The notes: generated by a model from the sequence alone, not told the origin. Positions 1-8,199 are shown, counted from the first letter of the stretch. The stretch is 64,000 bases of DNA from Streptomyces sp. NBC_00370 (GCF_036084755.1 NZ_CP107968.1:496001-560000), one strand, 5' to 3'. Translations and numbers: made by a program.

Positions 1-2585
1 AGGTAGACGAGACGCGGGTCGCGGTCGTCGGCGGCAAGGGTGCGCAGCTGGGCGGGCTGTCGCGGATCGAAGGCGTCCGGGTGCCGGCCGGTTTCTGCGT
101 CACGACGGAGGCCTTCCGGCAGATCGTGGCGCAGGCGCCGTCGATCGGCGACCAGCTCGATCAGCTGTCGCTTCTGGACCCGGACGACCGGGAGGGGGTC
201 CGTACGCTCAGCGCGGAGATCCGCCGGGCGATCGAAGGGATCGCCGTTCCGGACGGTCTCGCGGCGGCGATCACCGCCGCGCTCGGCCGGCTCGGCGGGG
301 CAGCCGCCTACGCCGTCCGGTCCAGTGCGACGGCGGAGGATCTGCCGACGGCGTCCTTCGCCGGGCAGCAGGACACGTACCTGAACGTCATGGGGACCGC
401 GGCGATCCTTCAGCACATCAGCCGGTGCTGGGCTTCGCTGTTCACCGAGCGGGCCGTGACGTACCGCCGGCGCAACGGCATCGATCACCGTACGGTCCAC
501 ATGGCCGTGGTCGTGCAGCGGATGGTCGTCCCGGATACGGCCGGCATCCTGTTCACCGCCGACCCCGTCACGGGCAACCGGACGGTCGCCACCGTGGACG
601 CCGGCTTCGGGCTCGGGGAGGCCCTGGTCTCCGGCCTGGTGAACCCGGACGTCTTCACGGTGCGGCACGGCGAGGTCGTCGCCAAGACCATCGCCGCCAA
701 GGAGCGTGCCGTTCAGGCCCTGCCGGACGGCGGTACGCGGGAAGTGGCGGTCGACTCGCGGCGCCAGGAGCAGCCGGCGCTGACGGACGAGCAGGTCGTA
801 CGGCTCGTCCAGCTCGGACGGCGGATCGAAGCCCACTTCGGCCGCCCGCAGGACATCGAATGGTGCCTGGCCGACGACACGTTCCAGATCGTGCAGAGCA
901 GGCCGATCACGACGCTGTTCCCCGTGCCCGAGACCGACGACGAGGAGAACCACGTCTATGTCTCCGTCGGTCATGGGCAGATGATGACCGACCCCATGAG
1001 GCCTCTGGGGTTCTCCATGTGGCAGCTGACGGCCATGGTCCCGATGCACGAGGCCGGCGGGAGGCTGTTCGTGGACGTCACCCGGCGCCTGGCCTCGCCC
1101 GCCGGCCGCGCCGGTTTTCTGGACGCCATGGGGAAGGGGGATCCGCTGATCAGGGACGCGCTGGAGACCGTCCTCGACCGCGGGGACTTCGTCCCTTCGC
1201 TCCCGGACGCGAGTCCCGGCCGCCCGCCGGGCGGCGGTGCGCCCGCGCCGATCGCGACCGATCCGGCCGTCGTCACGGAGCTGATCGAGCGCAGCCGGGT
1301 GTCCCTCGCCGCGCTGAAGCGCGGCATCCGGCCGAAGGCAGGACCGGCGCTGTTCGACTTCCTGCTGGAGGCGTTCGAGGAGCACAAGCGCCTGCTCAGT
1401 GATCCCCTGAGCATTCAGGCGATCATGGCGGGGATGGAGGCCACCTGGTGGCTCAACGACAAGCTGATGGAGTGGCTGGGCGAGAAGAACGCGGCTGACA
1501 CGCTCACGCTGTCCGCCCCCGACAACATCACGTCGGAGATGGGACTGGCGCTGCTCGATGTCGCCGACGTGATCCGCGGGCAGCCGGACGTGGTCGCGTT
1601 CCTCAAGGACGTCGCGTTCCTCAAGGACGTCACGGACGAGAACTTCCTGGACGAGCTGGCGAAGCTCTCGGGCGGGACAGCGGCGCGCGACGCCATCGAG
1701 GCGTACCTCGACCGGTACGGCATGCGCTGCGTCGGCGAGATCGACATCACGAGGCCGCGGTGGCGCGAACGCCCCCTCACGCTCGTACCCGCGATCCTCG
1801 ACAACGTACGGAACTTCGAGCCGGGGGCCGCCGAACGGCGCTTCGAGCAGGGGCGGCGGAAGGCGCTGGCGAAGGAGCAGGACGTGCTGTCCCGGCTGCG
1901 GGCCCTGCCGGAAGGGGACCAGAAGGCCGACGAGACCAAGCGGATGATCGACCGGGTCAGGACCTTCATCGGGTACCGGGAGTATCCGAAGTACAACATC
2001 ATCAGCCGCTACTTCGTCTACAAGCAGGCCCTGTTGGAGGAAGCCGAGCGCCTCGTGCGCGCCGGTGTGCTTCCCGAGAAGGAGGACATCTTCTCTCTCA
2101 CCTTCCAGGAGTTGCACGACGTCGCGCGCTCGAACCGGGCGGACGGCCGGCTCGTCCAGCAGCGCAAGGAGGCCTTCCGGTCGTACCACGCGCTCACACC
2201 GCCCCGGGTGCTCACCTCGGACGGCGAGGCCGTCGTCGGGGCGTACCGGCGCGACGACGTGCCGGACGGCGCCCTGACCGGGCTGGCGGTCTCCGCCGGG
2301 ACCGTCGAGGGACGGGCCCGGGTCGTCCTGGACATGGCGGATGCCGATCTCGAAGCGGGCGACATCCTGGTCACTCCCTTCACCGACCCGAGCTGGTCGC
2401 CGCTGTTCGTCGGCATCGCGGGCCTGGTGACGGAGGTCGGCGGCCTGATGACGCATGGTGCGGTGATCGCGCGGGAGTACGGCTTGCCGGCCGTCGTGGG
2501 CGTGGAGCAGGCCACGCGGCTGATCCGGGACGGGCAGCGGATCCGGGTGTACGGCACCGACGGGTACGTCGAGATCCTGTCCTGA
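1..2585 (+). CDS. rph: Rifampicin phosphotransferase, 5' end cut by window edge
   Basis: The frame is open at the left edge, so the first residues are missing; about 860 residues remain, near the family length of 865-870. Domains in order: an ATP-grasp domain of PEP-synthase type (GGKGAQLGGL, SSATAEDLP, ADPVTG), a central helical rifamycin-binding domain (FVDVTRRLASP), and a C-terminal swivelling phosphohistidine domain with GGLMTHGAVIAREYG, whose His codon is 2454-2456. Known members phosphorylate rifamycins on the C21 hydroxyl in the cytoplasm and inactivate them. An exact 18-base tandem duplication at 1593-1628 inserts a second VAFLKD into the middle domain. The promoter and any rifamycin-associated element lie outside the window. 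A plain PEP synthase is the alternative, but the C-terminal signature favours Rph. Confidence 0.85.
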   Translation, partial: VDETRVAVVGGKGAQLGGLSRIEGVRVPAGFCVTTEAFRQIVAQAPSIGDQLDQLSLLDPDDREGVRTLSAEIRRAIEGIAVPDGLAAAITAALGRLGGAAAYAVRSSATAEDLPTASFAGQQDTYLNVMGTAAILQHISRCWASLFTERAVTYRRRNGIDHRTVHMAVVVQRMVVPDTAGILFTADPVTGNRTVATVDAGFGLGEALVSGLVNPDVFTVRHGEVVAKTIAAKERAVQALPDGGTREVAVDSRRQEQPALTDEQVVRLVQLGRRIEAHFGRPQDIEWCLADDTFQIVQSRPITTLFPVPETDDEENHVYVSVGHGQMMTDPMRPLGFSMWQLTAMVPMHEAGGRLFVDVTRRLASPAGRAGFLDAMGKGDPLIRDALETVLDRGDFVPSLPDASPGRPPGGGAPAPIATDPAVVTELIERSRVSLAALKRGIRPKAGPALFDFLLEAFEEHKRLLSDPLSIQAIMAGMEATWWLNDKLMEWLGEKNAADTLTLSAPDNITSEMGLALLDVADVIRGQPDVVAFLKDVAFLKDVTDENFLDELAKLSGGTAARDAIEAYLDRYGMRCVGEIDITRPRWRERPLTLVPAILDNVRNFEPGAAERRFEQGRRKALAKEQDVLSRLRALPEGDQKADETKRMIDRVRTFIGYREYPKYNIISRYFVYKQALLEEAERLVRAGVLPEKEDIFSLTFQELHDVARSNRADGRLVQQRKEAFRSYHALTPPRVLTSDGEAVVGAYRRDDVPDGALTGLAVSAGTVEGRARVVLDMADADLEAGDILVTPFTDPSWSPLFVGIAGLVTEVGGLMTHGAVIAREYGLPAVVGVEQATRLIRDGQRIRVYGTDGYVEILS
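1593..1628 (+). repeat. In-frame 18-bp tandem duplication inside rph
   Basis: GTCGCGTTCCTCAAGGAC occurs twice with no gap (1593-1610 and 1611-1628). Because 18 is a multiple of three, the frame is kept and VAFLKD is simply doubled. Confidence 0.9.
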
Positions 2586-2616
2586 CGGACCGCACCGCGC
2601 GGCAGCACCGGGACGT

Positions 2617-2684
2617 CAGCAGGCTGTCAGGTTCAGCGGGCTATCAGGATCAGCGGGCTATCAGGATCAGCGGGCTATCAGGAT
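2617..2684. repeat. 17-bp tandem repeat array between convergent genes
   Basis: CAGCGGGCTATCAGGAT is repeated exactly three times (2634-2650, 2651-2667, 2668-2684), preceded by a diverged fourth copy (2617-2633). The array fills the gap between rph and the DeoR gene. The DeoR stop codon (complement of 2667-2669) and its last residues (ILIAR) are made by the third copy, so a change in copy number would not alter the protein as long as that copy stays in place. Confidence 0.9.
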
Positions 2685-3425
2685 CTCCACACCGAACGCT
2701 CCGACCTCCGCGACGAGCCTGTCGCGGGGGTCGGCGTCGGTGATCAGGCCGCTGACCTCCGCCCAGGGCAGGACGCGGTACTGCGAAGCGGTGCCGATCT
2801 TCTCGGCGGAGGCGAGGATGTAGGTGTCCGCGGCCCGCGCGGCCAAGGCGCGCTTCATCGCCGCCTCTTCGGCGTCCGCGGTGGTCAGTCCCGCCTCCGG
2901 GTGTACGCCGGTGACACCGAGCAGGCAGAGATCGGCGGAGACGTTCTGCGCGGCCTCGACAGCGGCCGCGCCGCAGGCGACCGCCGAGTGCTTGAAGACG
3001 CGGCCACCGAGGAGGAAGAGCTCCACCCCGGGATGGTCGAGCAGGGCCACGGCGACCGTCGGGCTGTGCGTGATCACGGTGCAGCTGAGGTCGTACGGGA
3101 GCGCGCGGGCGACCGCGAGGGCGGTCGTGCCTCCGTCGAGGATCAGCGAGCCGCCGGGCCGTACCAGCGCGGCGGCCACGGCGGCGACCTTCCGCTTGCC
3201 GTCGGGGGCGACGGCATGCCGGGCGGCGTAGTTGGCCACCGCTGGTGAAACGGGCAGCGCACCGCCGTAGACCCGCTGGCAGAGCCCGTCGGCGGCGAGT
3301 TCACGCAGGTCGCGCCGCACGCTGTCCTCGGAGATCCCCAGTCCTGCGGCGACGTCCTTGGCGACGATCTTGCCCTCGCGAGCGAGCAGAGCGAGCAGGT
3401 GGTCGTGCCGTTCAGCGGCCAGCAT
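2667..3425 (-). CDS. DeoR-family transcriptional regulator
   Basis: A 252-residue protein of normal DeoR length. The N-terminal winged helix-turn-helix lies near residues 18-60 (LGISEDSVRRDLRELAADG, then RVYGGAL), followed by a sugar-phosphate-isomerase-like effector domain (ILDGGTTALAVARALP). Members usually repress sugar or nucleoside catabolic genes and are released by a phosphorylated sugar. I chose the ATG at 3425 because AGGAG lies 9 bases upstream; an ATG six bases earlier (3431) would leave only 3 bases. It is convergent with rph and divergent from the Nudix gene, with about 140 bp between. No sugar operon is adjacent, so the target is unknown. Confidence 0.85.
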   Translation of the reverse strand: MLAAERHDHLLALLAREGKIVAKDVAAGLGISEDSVRRDLRELAADGLCQRVYGGALPVSPAVANYAARHAVAPDGKRKVAAVAAALVRPGGSLILDGGTTALAVARALPYDLSCTVITHSPTVAVALLDHPGVELFLLGGRVFKHSAVACGAAAVEAAQNVSADLCLLGVTGVHPEAGLTTADAEEAAMKRALAARAADTYILASAEKIGTASQYRVLPWAEVSGLITDADPRDRLVAEVGAFGVEILIAR

Positions 3426-3568
3426 GCACATTCTCTCCTGTTCTTGCACGTTTCTGCATGTACGGTAGCGCACGTGAACGACAAGCCCCCGTCCGTCGGG
3501 TACGACGCCCCGTACGGCGTCTCGTACAGCGAGGCCGGGATTCCCCGCCGCACCCCGCAGGAGACCGC

Positions 3569-4246
3569 ATGACTGGCCGCCCCGGCATCGACGTCCCCGA
3601 TCACCGCGGCCGTACCGGCCTCGACCAGGCCGGGCGCGAGCTGGACCGCAACAGGGACGTGGTGGTCCGCGACGTCGAACTCACCTCGCAGGGCTGGCAC
3701 GTGCTGCGCCGGACCACCTTCGACTACCGGCGTCGGGACGGGCGTTGGGAGACGCAGCAGCGCGAGACGTACGACCGTGGCAACGGCGCGGTCGTCCTGC
3801 CCTACGACACCGCGCGCGGCTGCGTCCTGCTCACGCGTCAGTTCCGCTACCCGGCCTACGTCAACGGCCACCCCGACGGCATGCTCGTCGAGGCGGCGGC
3901 CGGACTGCTCGACGAGGACGACCCGCACACCGCCGTCCGCCGCGAGGCCGCCGAGGAACTCGGCGTCACCCTCGGCCCGCTCACCCACGTCCTCGACGCG
4001 TACATGAGCCCGGGCTCCATCACCGAACGGCTCCACTACTTCGCCGCCCCGTACACCCCCGCCGACCGGACCGGGACCGGTGGCGGCCTCGAAGAGGAAG
4101 GCGAGGACATCGATGTCCTCGAACTGCCCTTCGACGAAGCGCTCGCCATGACCGGTGACGGCCGCATCACCGATGCCAAGACCATCCTGCTCCTGCAATG
4201 GGCGGCGCTGACCGGCCCGTTCGCCCCCGCTGCGGACGGCCGCTGA
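3569..4246 (+). CDS. NudK-like Nudix hydrolase (GDP-mannose pyrophosphatase family)
   Basis: A 225-residue protein. It begins 6 bases after AGGAG (3559-3563), well inside a longer open frame. Blocks characteristic of NudK are present: YDRGNGAVVL, a QFRYPAYVNG strand, a Nudix helix RREAAEELGV after GLLDEDD, YMSPGSITERLHYF, GGGLEEEGEDIDVLELPF and DAKTILLLQWA. NudK hydrolyses GDP-mannose and related nucleotide sugars to NMP plus sugar phosphate, and needs Mg2+ held by the Nudix Glu residues. The N-terminus is about 30 residues longer than in E. coli NudK. It is divergent from the DeoR regulator, which could control it, but no operator is obvious. Confidence 0.85.
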   Translation: MTGRPGIDVPDHRGRTGLDQAGRELDRNRDVVVRDVELTSQGWHVLRRTTFDYRRRDGRWETQQRETYDRGNGAVVLPYDTARGCVLLTRQFRYPAYVNGHPDGMLVEAAAGLLDEDDPHTAVRREAAEELGVTLGPLTHVLDAYMSPGSITERLHYFAAPYTPADRTGTGGGLEEEGEDIDVLELPFDEALAMTGDGRITDAKTILLLQWAALTGPFAPAADGR

Positions 4247-4294
4247 CGCGGGGTGAGCCCCGGTCGCGCCAGGTCTCGGGCGGCGCTCGCAGCC

Positions 4295-5158
4295 TCACGC
4301 GTCGGCGGGCCGGCGGAACGCGTCGGCGTTGCGGGCGCACCAGTCCGCGAAGGTGCGCGGCTTGCGGCCGAGCAGGCGTTCCACGGTGTCCGTCCGGAAT
4401 CCGACGGTGTCGGCCCGCATGACGGCGAATCCCTCCGTGATCGCCTCGGCGAGCGCCGGTGGCGCACCGTCGGGGAAGCGGGAGCGGACGATTTCGTCCG
4501 TGGTGGCCGCCTCGCGCACCTCGATCGCGAGGCCGGTCGCCTTGGCGATGATCCGGACCTGCTCGGCAACGGTGAACGTCTCCTCCCCCGTCAGGACGTA
4601 CTCCTGGCCCTGGTGGCCGTCCTCGGTCAGGGCGAGGGCGGCGACCGCGGCGATGTCCGCGGGGTCGATCGGCGCGTAGCGGCCGGGGCCGATCGGGTCG
4701 AGTACGTAGCCGCCCTCGCGGATGGTGGGCACCCAGTCGAGGGCGTTGGTGGTGAAGCCGCCGGGGCGCAGGATCGTGGCGGGGATGCCGGAGGCGCGGA
4801 CAAGCTTCTCGCGTTCGTGGTGCCAGTAACCCATGGCGGGCATCGGGTCGCCGAGGACGTTGAACGACGAGAGGTGGACGACGCGGCTCACCCCTGCCGT
4901 CCGGGCCGCCGCGAGGGCGTTGGCGGTGTAGTCGGTGCCGATGCCCTGCGTGAGCAGGAACAGGGCGTCCACGCCGGCGAAGGCGGGTCTCAGTGTGGCG
5001 GGCTCGCCCAGGTCTCCGACGGCGAGTTCCGCGGCCTCGGGCAGTCCGGCGGCACGGGCGGGGTCGCGGACGAAAGCACGCAGCTTGGCGCCCCTCGCGT
5101 TGAGCTCGCGGGTGAGTTCACGGCCTATGTTCCCGGTGGCACCGGTGACCAGTATCAT
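4295..5158 (-). CDS. NmrA-like NAD(P)H-binding atypical SDR
   Basis: A 287-residue protein starting with the nucleotide-binding motif ILVTGATGNIGREL of extended or atypical SDRs. It has VVHLSSFNV and LRPGGFTTNAL typical of the NmrA / quinone-reductase-2-like group, and no classical YxxxK. These proteins act as NADPH-dependent reductases or redox sensors in the cytoplasm. The start is firm: AAGGAG ends 6 bases upstream. It is divergent from a MarR gene across 128 bp that contain an inverted repeat, so it is probably the MarR target. The true substrate cannot be read from the sequence. Confidence 0.85.
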   Translation of the reverse strand: MILVTGATGNIGRELTRELNARGAKLRAFVRDPARAAGLPEAAELAVGDLGEPATLRPAFAGVDALFLLTQGIGTDYTANALAAARTAGVSRVVHLSSFNVLGDPMPAMGYWHHEREKLVRASGIPATILRPGGFTTNALDWVPTIREGGYVLDPIGPGRYAPIDPADIAAVAALALTEDGHQGQEYVLTGEETFTVAEQVRIIAKATGLAIEVREAATTDEIVRSRFPDGAPPALAEAITEGFAVMRADTVGFRTDTVERLLGRKPRTFADWCARNADAFRRPADA

Positions 5159-5286
5159 GGTGACTCCTTACGGTCGTTTGCCGTCTAACGAATACTCGAA
5201 AAACGTTAGCCGGTGAATCATTAGCCGTCAATCGATTCCTGATGGGCGCCCGAACTGCCGCTTGCCCACCTCACCGAGAGGCCGCG
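5159..5286. promoter_or_regulatory. Divergent promoter region with MarR-type inverted repeat
   Basis: Between the NmrA-like and MarR genes. CTAACG (5185-5190) pairs with CGTTAG (5204-5209) around a 13-base AT-richer centre. TTAGCCG follows twice (5206-5212 and about 5222-5228). The position and symmetry suit a MarR operator controlling both directions. Confidence 0.5.
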
Positions 5287-5739
5287 ATGTCTGAGTTCCT
5301 GGACCTGCACGGCAAAACGTCGAAGGCGCTCCGGGCGCTGTCCGACCGGGCCATGCGCCGCTACGGGTTGCATCTGGGCCAGAACTACCTGCTCGCGGTG
5401 TTGTGGGAACGGGACGGCAGCGCGCCGGGCGAGATCGCCGCAGCGCTGAACGTCACGACGCCCACCGTCGTCAAGATGGCAGACCGGCTGACCACCGCAG
5501 GACTGCTCACCCGGCGCCGCGACGACCGGGACAACCGCCTCGTACGGCTGTGGCTCACCGACGCGGGCCGCGACCTGCGGAAGCCGATCGAGGCGGAACG
5601 GCGGCTGATCGAGGAGACCGTCACCGCCGGTCTCACCGGGGCGGAACGCGAACAGCTGTTGAGCGCGCTGGCGAAGGTCCACCGGTCGGCGCTCGACATG
5701 CTCGAAACCAACGGTTCGACAGGGCCGGCCGCCACCTGA
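5287..5739 (+). CDS. MarR-family transcriptional regulator
   Basis: 150 residues, the usual MarR size. The winged helix-turn-helix is near residues 35-95: GEIAAALNVTTPTVVKMADR (recognition region) and the wing RRRDDRDNRLVRLWLTDAG with the conserved Asp-Arg. Terminal helices would form the dimer interface. I chose the ATG at 5287, where GAGAGG lies just upstream; an open frame extends further 5' but lacks family sequence. It is divergent from the NmrA-like reductase and probably represses that gene and itself through the repeat at 5185-5209. The inducer is not visible. Confidence 0.85.
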   Translation: MSEFLDLHGKTSKALRALSDRAMRRYGLHLGQNYLLAVLWERDGSAPGEIAAALNVTTPTVVKMADRLTTAGLLTRRRDDRDNRLVRLWLTDAGRDLRKPIEAERRLIEETVTAGLTGAEREQLLSALAKVHRSALDMLETNGSTGPAAT

Positions 5740-5782
5740 CGCCCGGCCGGCCTCCGCCGATGCCTTACCGGTGCCGCTCGGT

Positions 5783-6922
5783 CTACTGGGGCTGCGCGGC
5801 CTGCGTGAAGAAGTTGATCACCTCTTCGAGCGTGGGGTTGTCAGGGGCGTCGACCTCGGCCTCGCCGACCGCGGCGCTGCGCGGGAACATCGTCTGCTCG
5901 TACGCGGTGAGGGCCGCCTCGACGTCGTCGGGGTGCGCGGCGATGGCCTGACCGAGTTCGGCGCCGTCCAGCATGGCCAGATTGGCGCCTTCGCCGTTCG
6001 GGGGGATGAGGTGGGCGGCGTCGCCGACCAGGGTCACCCCGGGCACCCGGTCCCACCGGTGCCCGACCGGCAGTGTGTGGTGGGGGCGCAGGATCGGTGC
6101 GGTGTCGCTTTCGGTGATCAGGGCCGTGACCTCCGGGGCCCAACCCTCGAACTCCTCGGCGATCCGCGCGGTGGCCGCGGCGGAATCGGTGAAGTCGATG
6201 TCGGCGAACCACTCCAGCGGCTTGGTCAGCATCACGTACGCGTGGAGGGTTTCGTCCTTCTCCCGGTGAGCCGCGATCTGCGCCTTGTCCGGTTCGATCG
6301 CGAACATCGACCCGCCGCCGACCGCCTTCGCGACAGCGGGGTGCCGGGTGTGGGCGTCGAACAGGTAGGTCTCCACGAACGACATGCCGGTGTACTCGGG
6401 TACGGAGTCGGAGAGCAGCGGCCTGACCCGGGACCACGCGCCGTCCGCGCCCACCAGCAGGCTCGTGACGACGGCGCTGCCGTCGGCGAAGGTCACCTCG
6501 TGGCGCGAATCGCCGAGGGTACGGACCCCGCTGACCTTGTGACCCCACCGCACGGTGCCGGCCGGCAGCGAGTCGAGCAGCAGCTGCCGCAGCTCACCGC
6601 GCTGCACCTCGGGGCGGCCACCGGTGCCGTCGTCGGGCTGGTCGAGCATGACGTTCCCGTCCCGGTCGAGGATCCGCATCGCCTGGCGGCCCTCCAGGAC
6701 AATGCCGCGGAACTCGTCCATCAGGCCCGCCGCCTGCACGGCCAACTGGCCGTTGTAGTCGTGGATGTCGAGCATCCCGCCCTGCGTGCGCGCGTTCGGG
6801 GAGGGCTCCGCCTCGTAGACGGTGACCGGGATGCCGTGTACGTGCAGGACGCGGGCGAGCGTGAGGCCGCCGAGGCCGGCGCCGATGATCGTCGCGTCGG
6901 TGGTCATGGCGTCAGTGGTCAT
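5783..6922 (-). CDS. TetX-like FAD-dependent monooxygenase
   Basis: 379 residues. An FAD Rossmann motif (IIGAGLGGLTLARVL) is followed by the TetX-type stretch GGMLDIHDYNGQLAVQAAGL. RGELRQLLLDSL, LVGADGAWSRVRPLL and the second FAD motif GDAAHLIPPNGEGANLAMLD then follow. Order and spacing match flavin monooxygenases of the TetX group, which hydroxylate tetracyclines, though many relatives act on other aromatics. I chose the ATG at 6922, which has AAGGAA 5 bases upstream. The first 15 bases are tandemly duplicated, giving MTTDAMTTDA. It is divergent from a VOC protein. The open frame continues far upstream without flavoprotein sequence. Confidence 0.8.
   Translation of the reverse strand: MTTDAMTTDATIIGAGLGGLTLARVLHVHGIPVTVYEAEPSPNARTQGGMLDIHDYNGQLAVQAAGLMDEFRGIVLEGRQAMRILDRDGNVMLDQPDDGTGGRPEVQRGELRQLLLDSLPAGTVRWGHKVSGVRTLGDSRHEVTFADGSAVVTSLLVGADGAWSRVRPLLSDSVPEYTGMSFVETYLFDAHTRHPAVAKAVGGGSMFAIEPDKAQIAAHREKDETLHAYVMLTKPLEWFADIDFTDSAAATARIAEEFEGWAPEVTALITESDTAPILRPHHTLPVGHRWDRVPGVTLVGDAAHLIPPNGEGANLAMLDGAELGQAIAAHPDDVEAALTAYEQTMFPRSAAVGEAEVDAPDNPTLEEVINFFTQAAQPQ
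6893..6922 (-). repeat. 15-bp tandem duplication at the start of the monooxygenase gene
   Basis: Two 15-base units (6893-6907 and 6908-6922) differ at two positions and each contains an ATG, so the protein can start as MTTDAMTTDA or, six codons shorter, MTTDA. The Shine-Dalgarno sequence is spaced for the first ATG. Confidence 0.7.
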
Positions 6923-7132
6923 GTGAATTCCTTGCCTGTCGCAGGCCTGCCGGACGGACACCCGGCAGGATCTCCGACAAGGCTCCGGTCCCCCGCCGAC
7001 AAACCGGCAACAGCGAACCGACAGCCCCGACAGGTGACCGACACCGCCACTCCGACCCGCCGAACGCCCCAGGTCAGGGCGCCGATACGCCGGGCCCGCG
7101 CGGGCGTCCGGGCAGCCTGGCAGGATGGCGGC
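6923..7132. promoter_or_regulatory. Divergent intergenic region with hairpin and CCGACA array
   Basis: 210 bp between the TetX-like gene and the VOC gene. CCTGCCGG (6946-6953) and CCGGCAGG (6962-6969) form a perfect 8-bp stem with an 8-base loop in the 5' leader of the monooxygenase. CCGACA occurs five times in the same direction, starting at 6973, 6996, 7018, 7027 and 7038. No clear -10/-35 pair was recognised. Confidence 0.35.
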
Positions 7133-7486
7133 ATGGAACGTGTGACGGGAATCGGCGGGTACTTCCTGCGGGCCGCCGATCCGGCGGCCCTGAACACCTG
7201 GTACCGCGACTGTCTGGGCCTGGACGCCGACGAGAACGGTCTGTGGCAGCAGGGGGCCGGGCCGACGGTCTTCGCGACGTTCGAGTCTGGGACCGACTAC
7301 TTCGGCTCCCGATCCCAGCAGGTCATGCTCAACTTCCGGGTCAGTGACCTGGAGGCGATGCTCGCGCAACTACGGGCCAGGGGCGCGGACGTGGCCGAGG
7401 AGACGCAGGAGATGGCGGGCGTCGGCCGGTTCGGCTGGGTCACCGACCCCGAGGGGAACCGGATCGAACTCTGGCAGCCCGTCTGA
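7133..7486 (+). CDS. VOC-superfamily (glyoxalase/bleomycin-resistance fold) protein
   Basis: 117 residues, one compact module of two beta-alpha-beta-beta-beta units: GIGGYFLRAADPAALNTWYR at the N-terminus and VTDPEGNRIELWQP at the C-terminus, the usual VOC ending that carries the last metal-ligand Glu. Members are metal-dependent lyases, isomerases or dioxygenases, or drug-binding proteins; the sequence does not say which. It starts at an ATG preceded by an AGGATGG stretch. It sits back to back with a TetX-like monooxygenase and close to a TetR/TetX-like pair. Confidence 0.8.
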   Translation: MERVTGIGGYFLRAADPAALNTWYRDCLGLDADENGLWQQGAGPTVFATFESGTDYFGSRSQQVMLNFRVSDLEAMLAQLRARGADVAEETQEMAGVGRFGWVTDPEGNRIELWQPV

Positions 7487-7579
7487 TCCGACACGAAGCA
7501 GCCCGCCTGACGTGACGCGTAGTCCGGGTGACCGGCGGATCTTGTACGGCTCCGCCGGTGTCGTACGGTGCGACCTGAT

Positions 7580-8161
7580 TCAGCCCTTCACGCGGCCCGC
7601 CAGGCCGTCCACGATGAGGGCCAGTCCCGCTTCGAATGCCGACTCGTGGTCGATGACCGGGATGTCGGCAGACTGATCCGCGCCGTCCACCGGGCCGTTC
7701 GCCGGGCCGGTGTCCGCCTGTTCCTCCAGGACGCTGCCGACCGTGAAGCGACCGGCGGCCAGCATCGCCATCTGCGCGTCCCGCTCGGGCACGCCGGAGG
7801 CGATGAGGAATTCCATCTTGCGCGCGATCCGGTCGAGGTCCGCGGTGGGGATGGTCCCGGCGTGCAGCCGCGCTCCGTCGCGGCGCATCAGCAGGGTATG
7901 CCGGAAGCTGCGCGTGTTGTCGAGGAACCACGCACGCCAGTCGTCGGGGAGCGCCGGCAGCGGGACGGTCGCGTGGGGTGCCATGGCGGCCTGCGCCATG
8001 GCATTGAGCAGTTCCTTCTTGGTGCGGAAGTGCCAGTAGAGCGACGGCTGTTCGACGCCCAGTCGCTTCGCGAGCCGGCGTGTGCTGACGGCGTCCAGCC
8101 CGACCTCGTCGAGCAGGTCGAGCGCCTCGGTGATGACGGTCCCACGGTTCATCTTGGTCAC
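7580..8161 (-). CDS. TetR-class repressor with tetracycline-repressor-type ligand domain
   Basis: 193 residues. The DNA-binding helix region LGVEQPSLYWHFRTKKELL keeps the Gln-Pro, Tyr, Trp and His that contact tetO in classical TetR. The C-terminal half aligns along its length with TetR: LDNTRSF, LLMRRDGARLHAGTIPTADL, GRFTVGSVLEEQ. It retains the equivalents of ligand residues Asn82, Phe86, His100, Thr103 and Glu147 (TetR numbering, from memory). The start is GTG at 8161 or ATG at 8152; neither has a good ribosome site. A tetO-like palindrome begins only 7 bases upstream of 8161, so the repressor should control itself and the divergent monooxygenase. Confidence 0.88.
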   Translation of the reverse strand: MTKMNRGTVITEALDLLDEVGLDAVSTRRLAKRLGVEQPSLYWHFRTKKELLNAMAQAAMAPHATVPLPALPDDWRAWFLDNTRSFRHTLLMRRDGARLHAGTIPTADLDRIARKMEFLIASGVPERDAQMAMLAAGRFTVGSVLEEQADTGPANGPVDGADQSADIPVIDHESAFEAGLALIVDGLAGRVKG

Positions 8162-8168
8162 ATTGACA

Positions 8169-8185
8169 ATCTATCGCTGATAGAT
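8169..8185. promoter_or_regulatory. tetO-like operator
   Basis: ATCTATCGCTGATAGAT is a perfect 17-bp palindrome with a 3-base centre. It reproduces the TCTATCA/TGATAGA core of tet operators and lies between the TetR-class gene and the divergent monooxygenase gene. The recognition helix of the adjacent repressor keeps the matching contact residues. Confidence 0.85.
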
Positions 8186-8199
8186 GACTCTGAAAAGGA

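Noticed and set aside
3143..4198. A 351-codon frame opposite the Nudix gene that enters the DeoR region
   Set aside because: Antisense shadow. The DeoR and NudK motifs lie in other frames.
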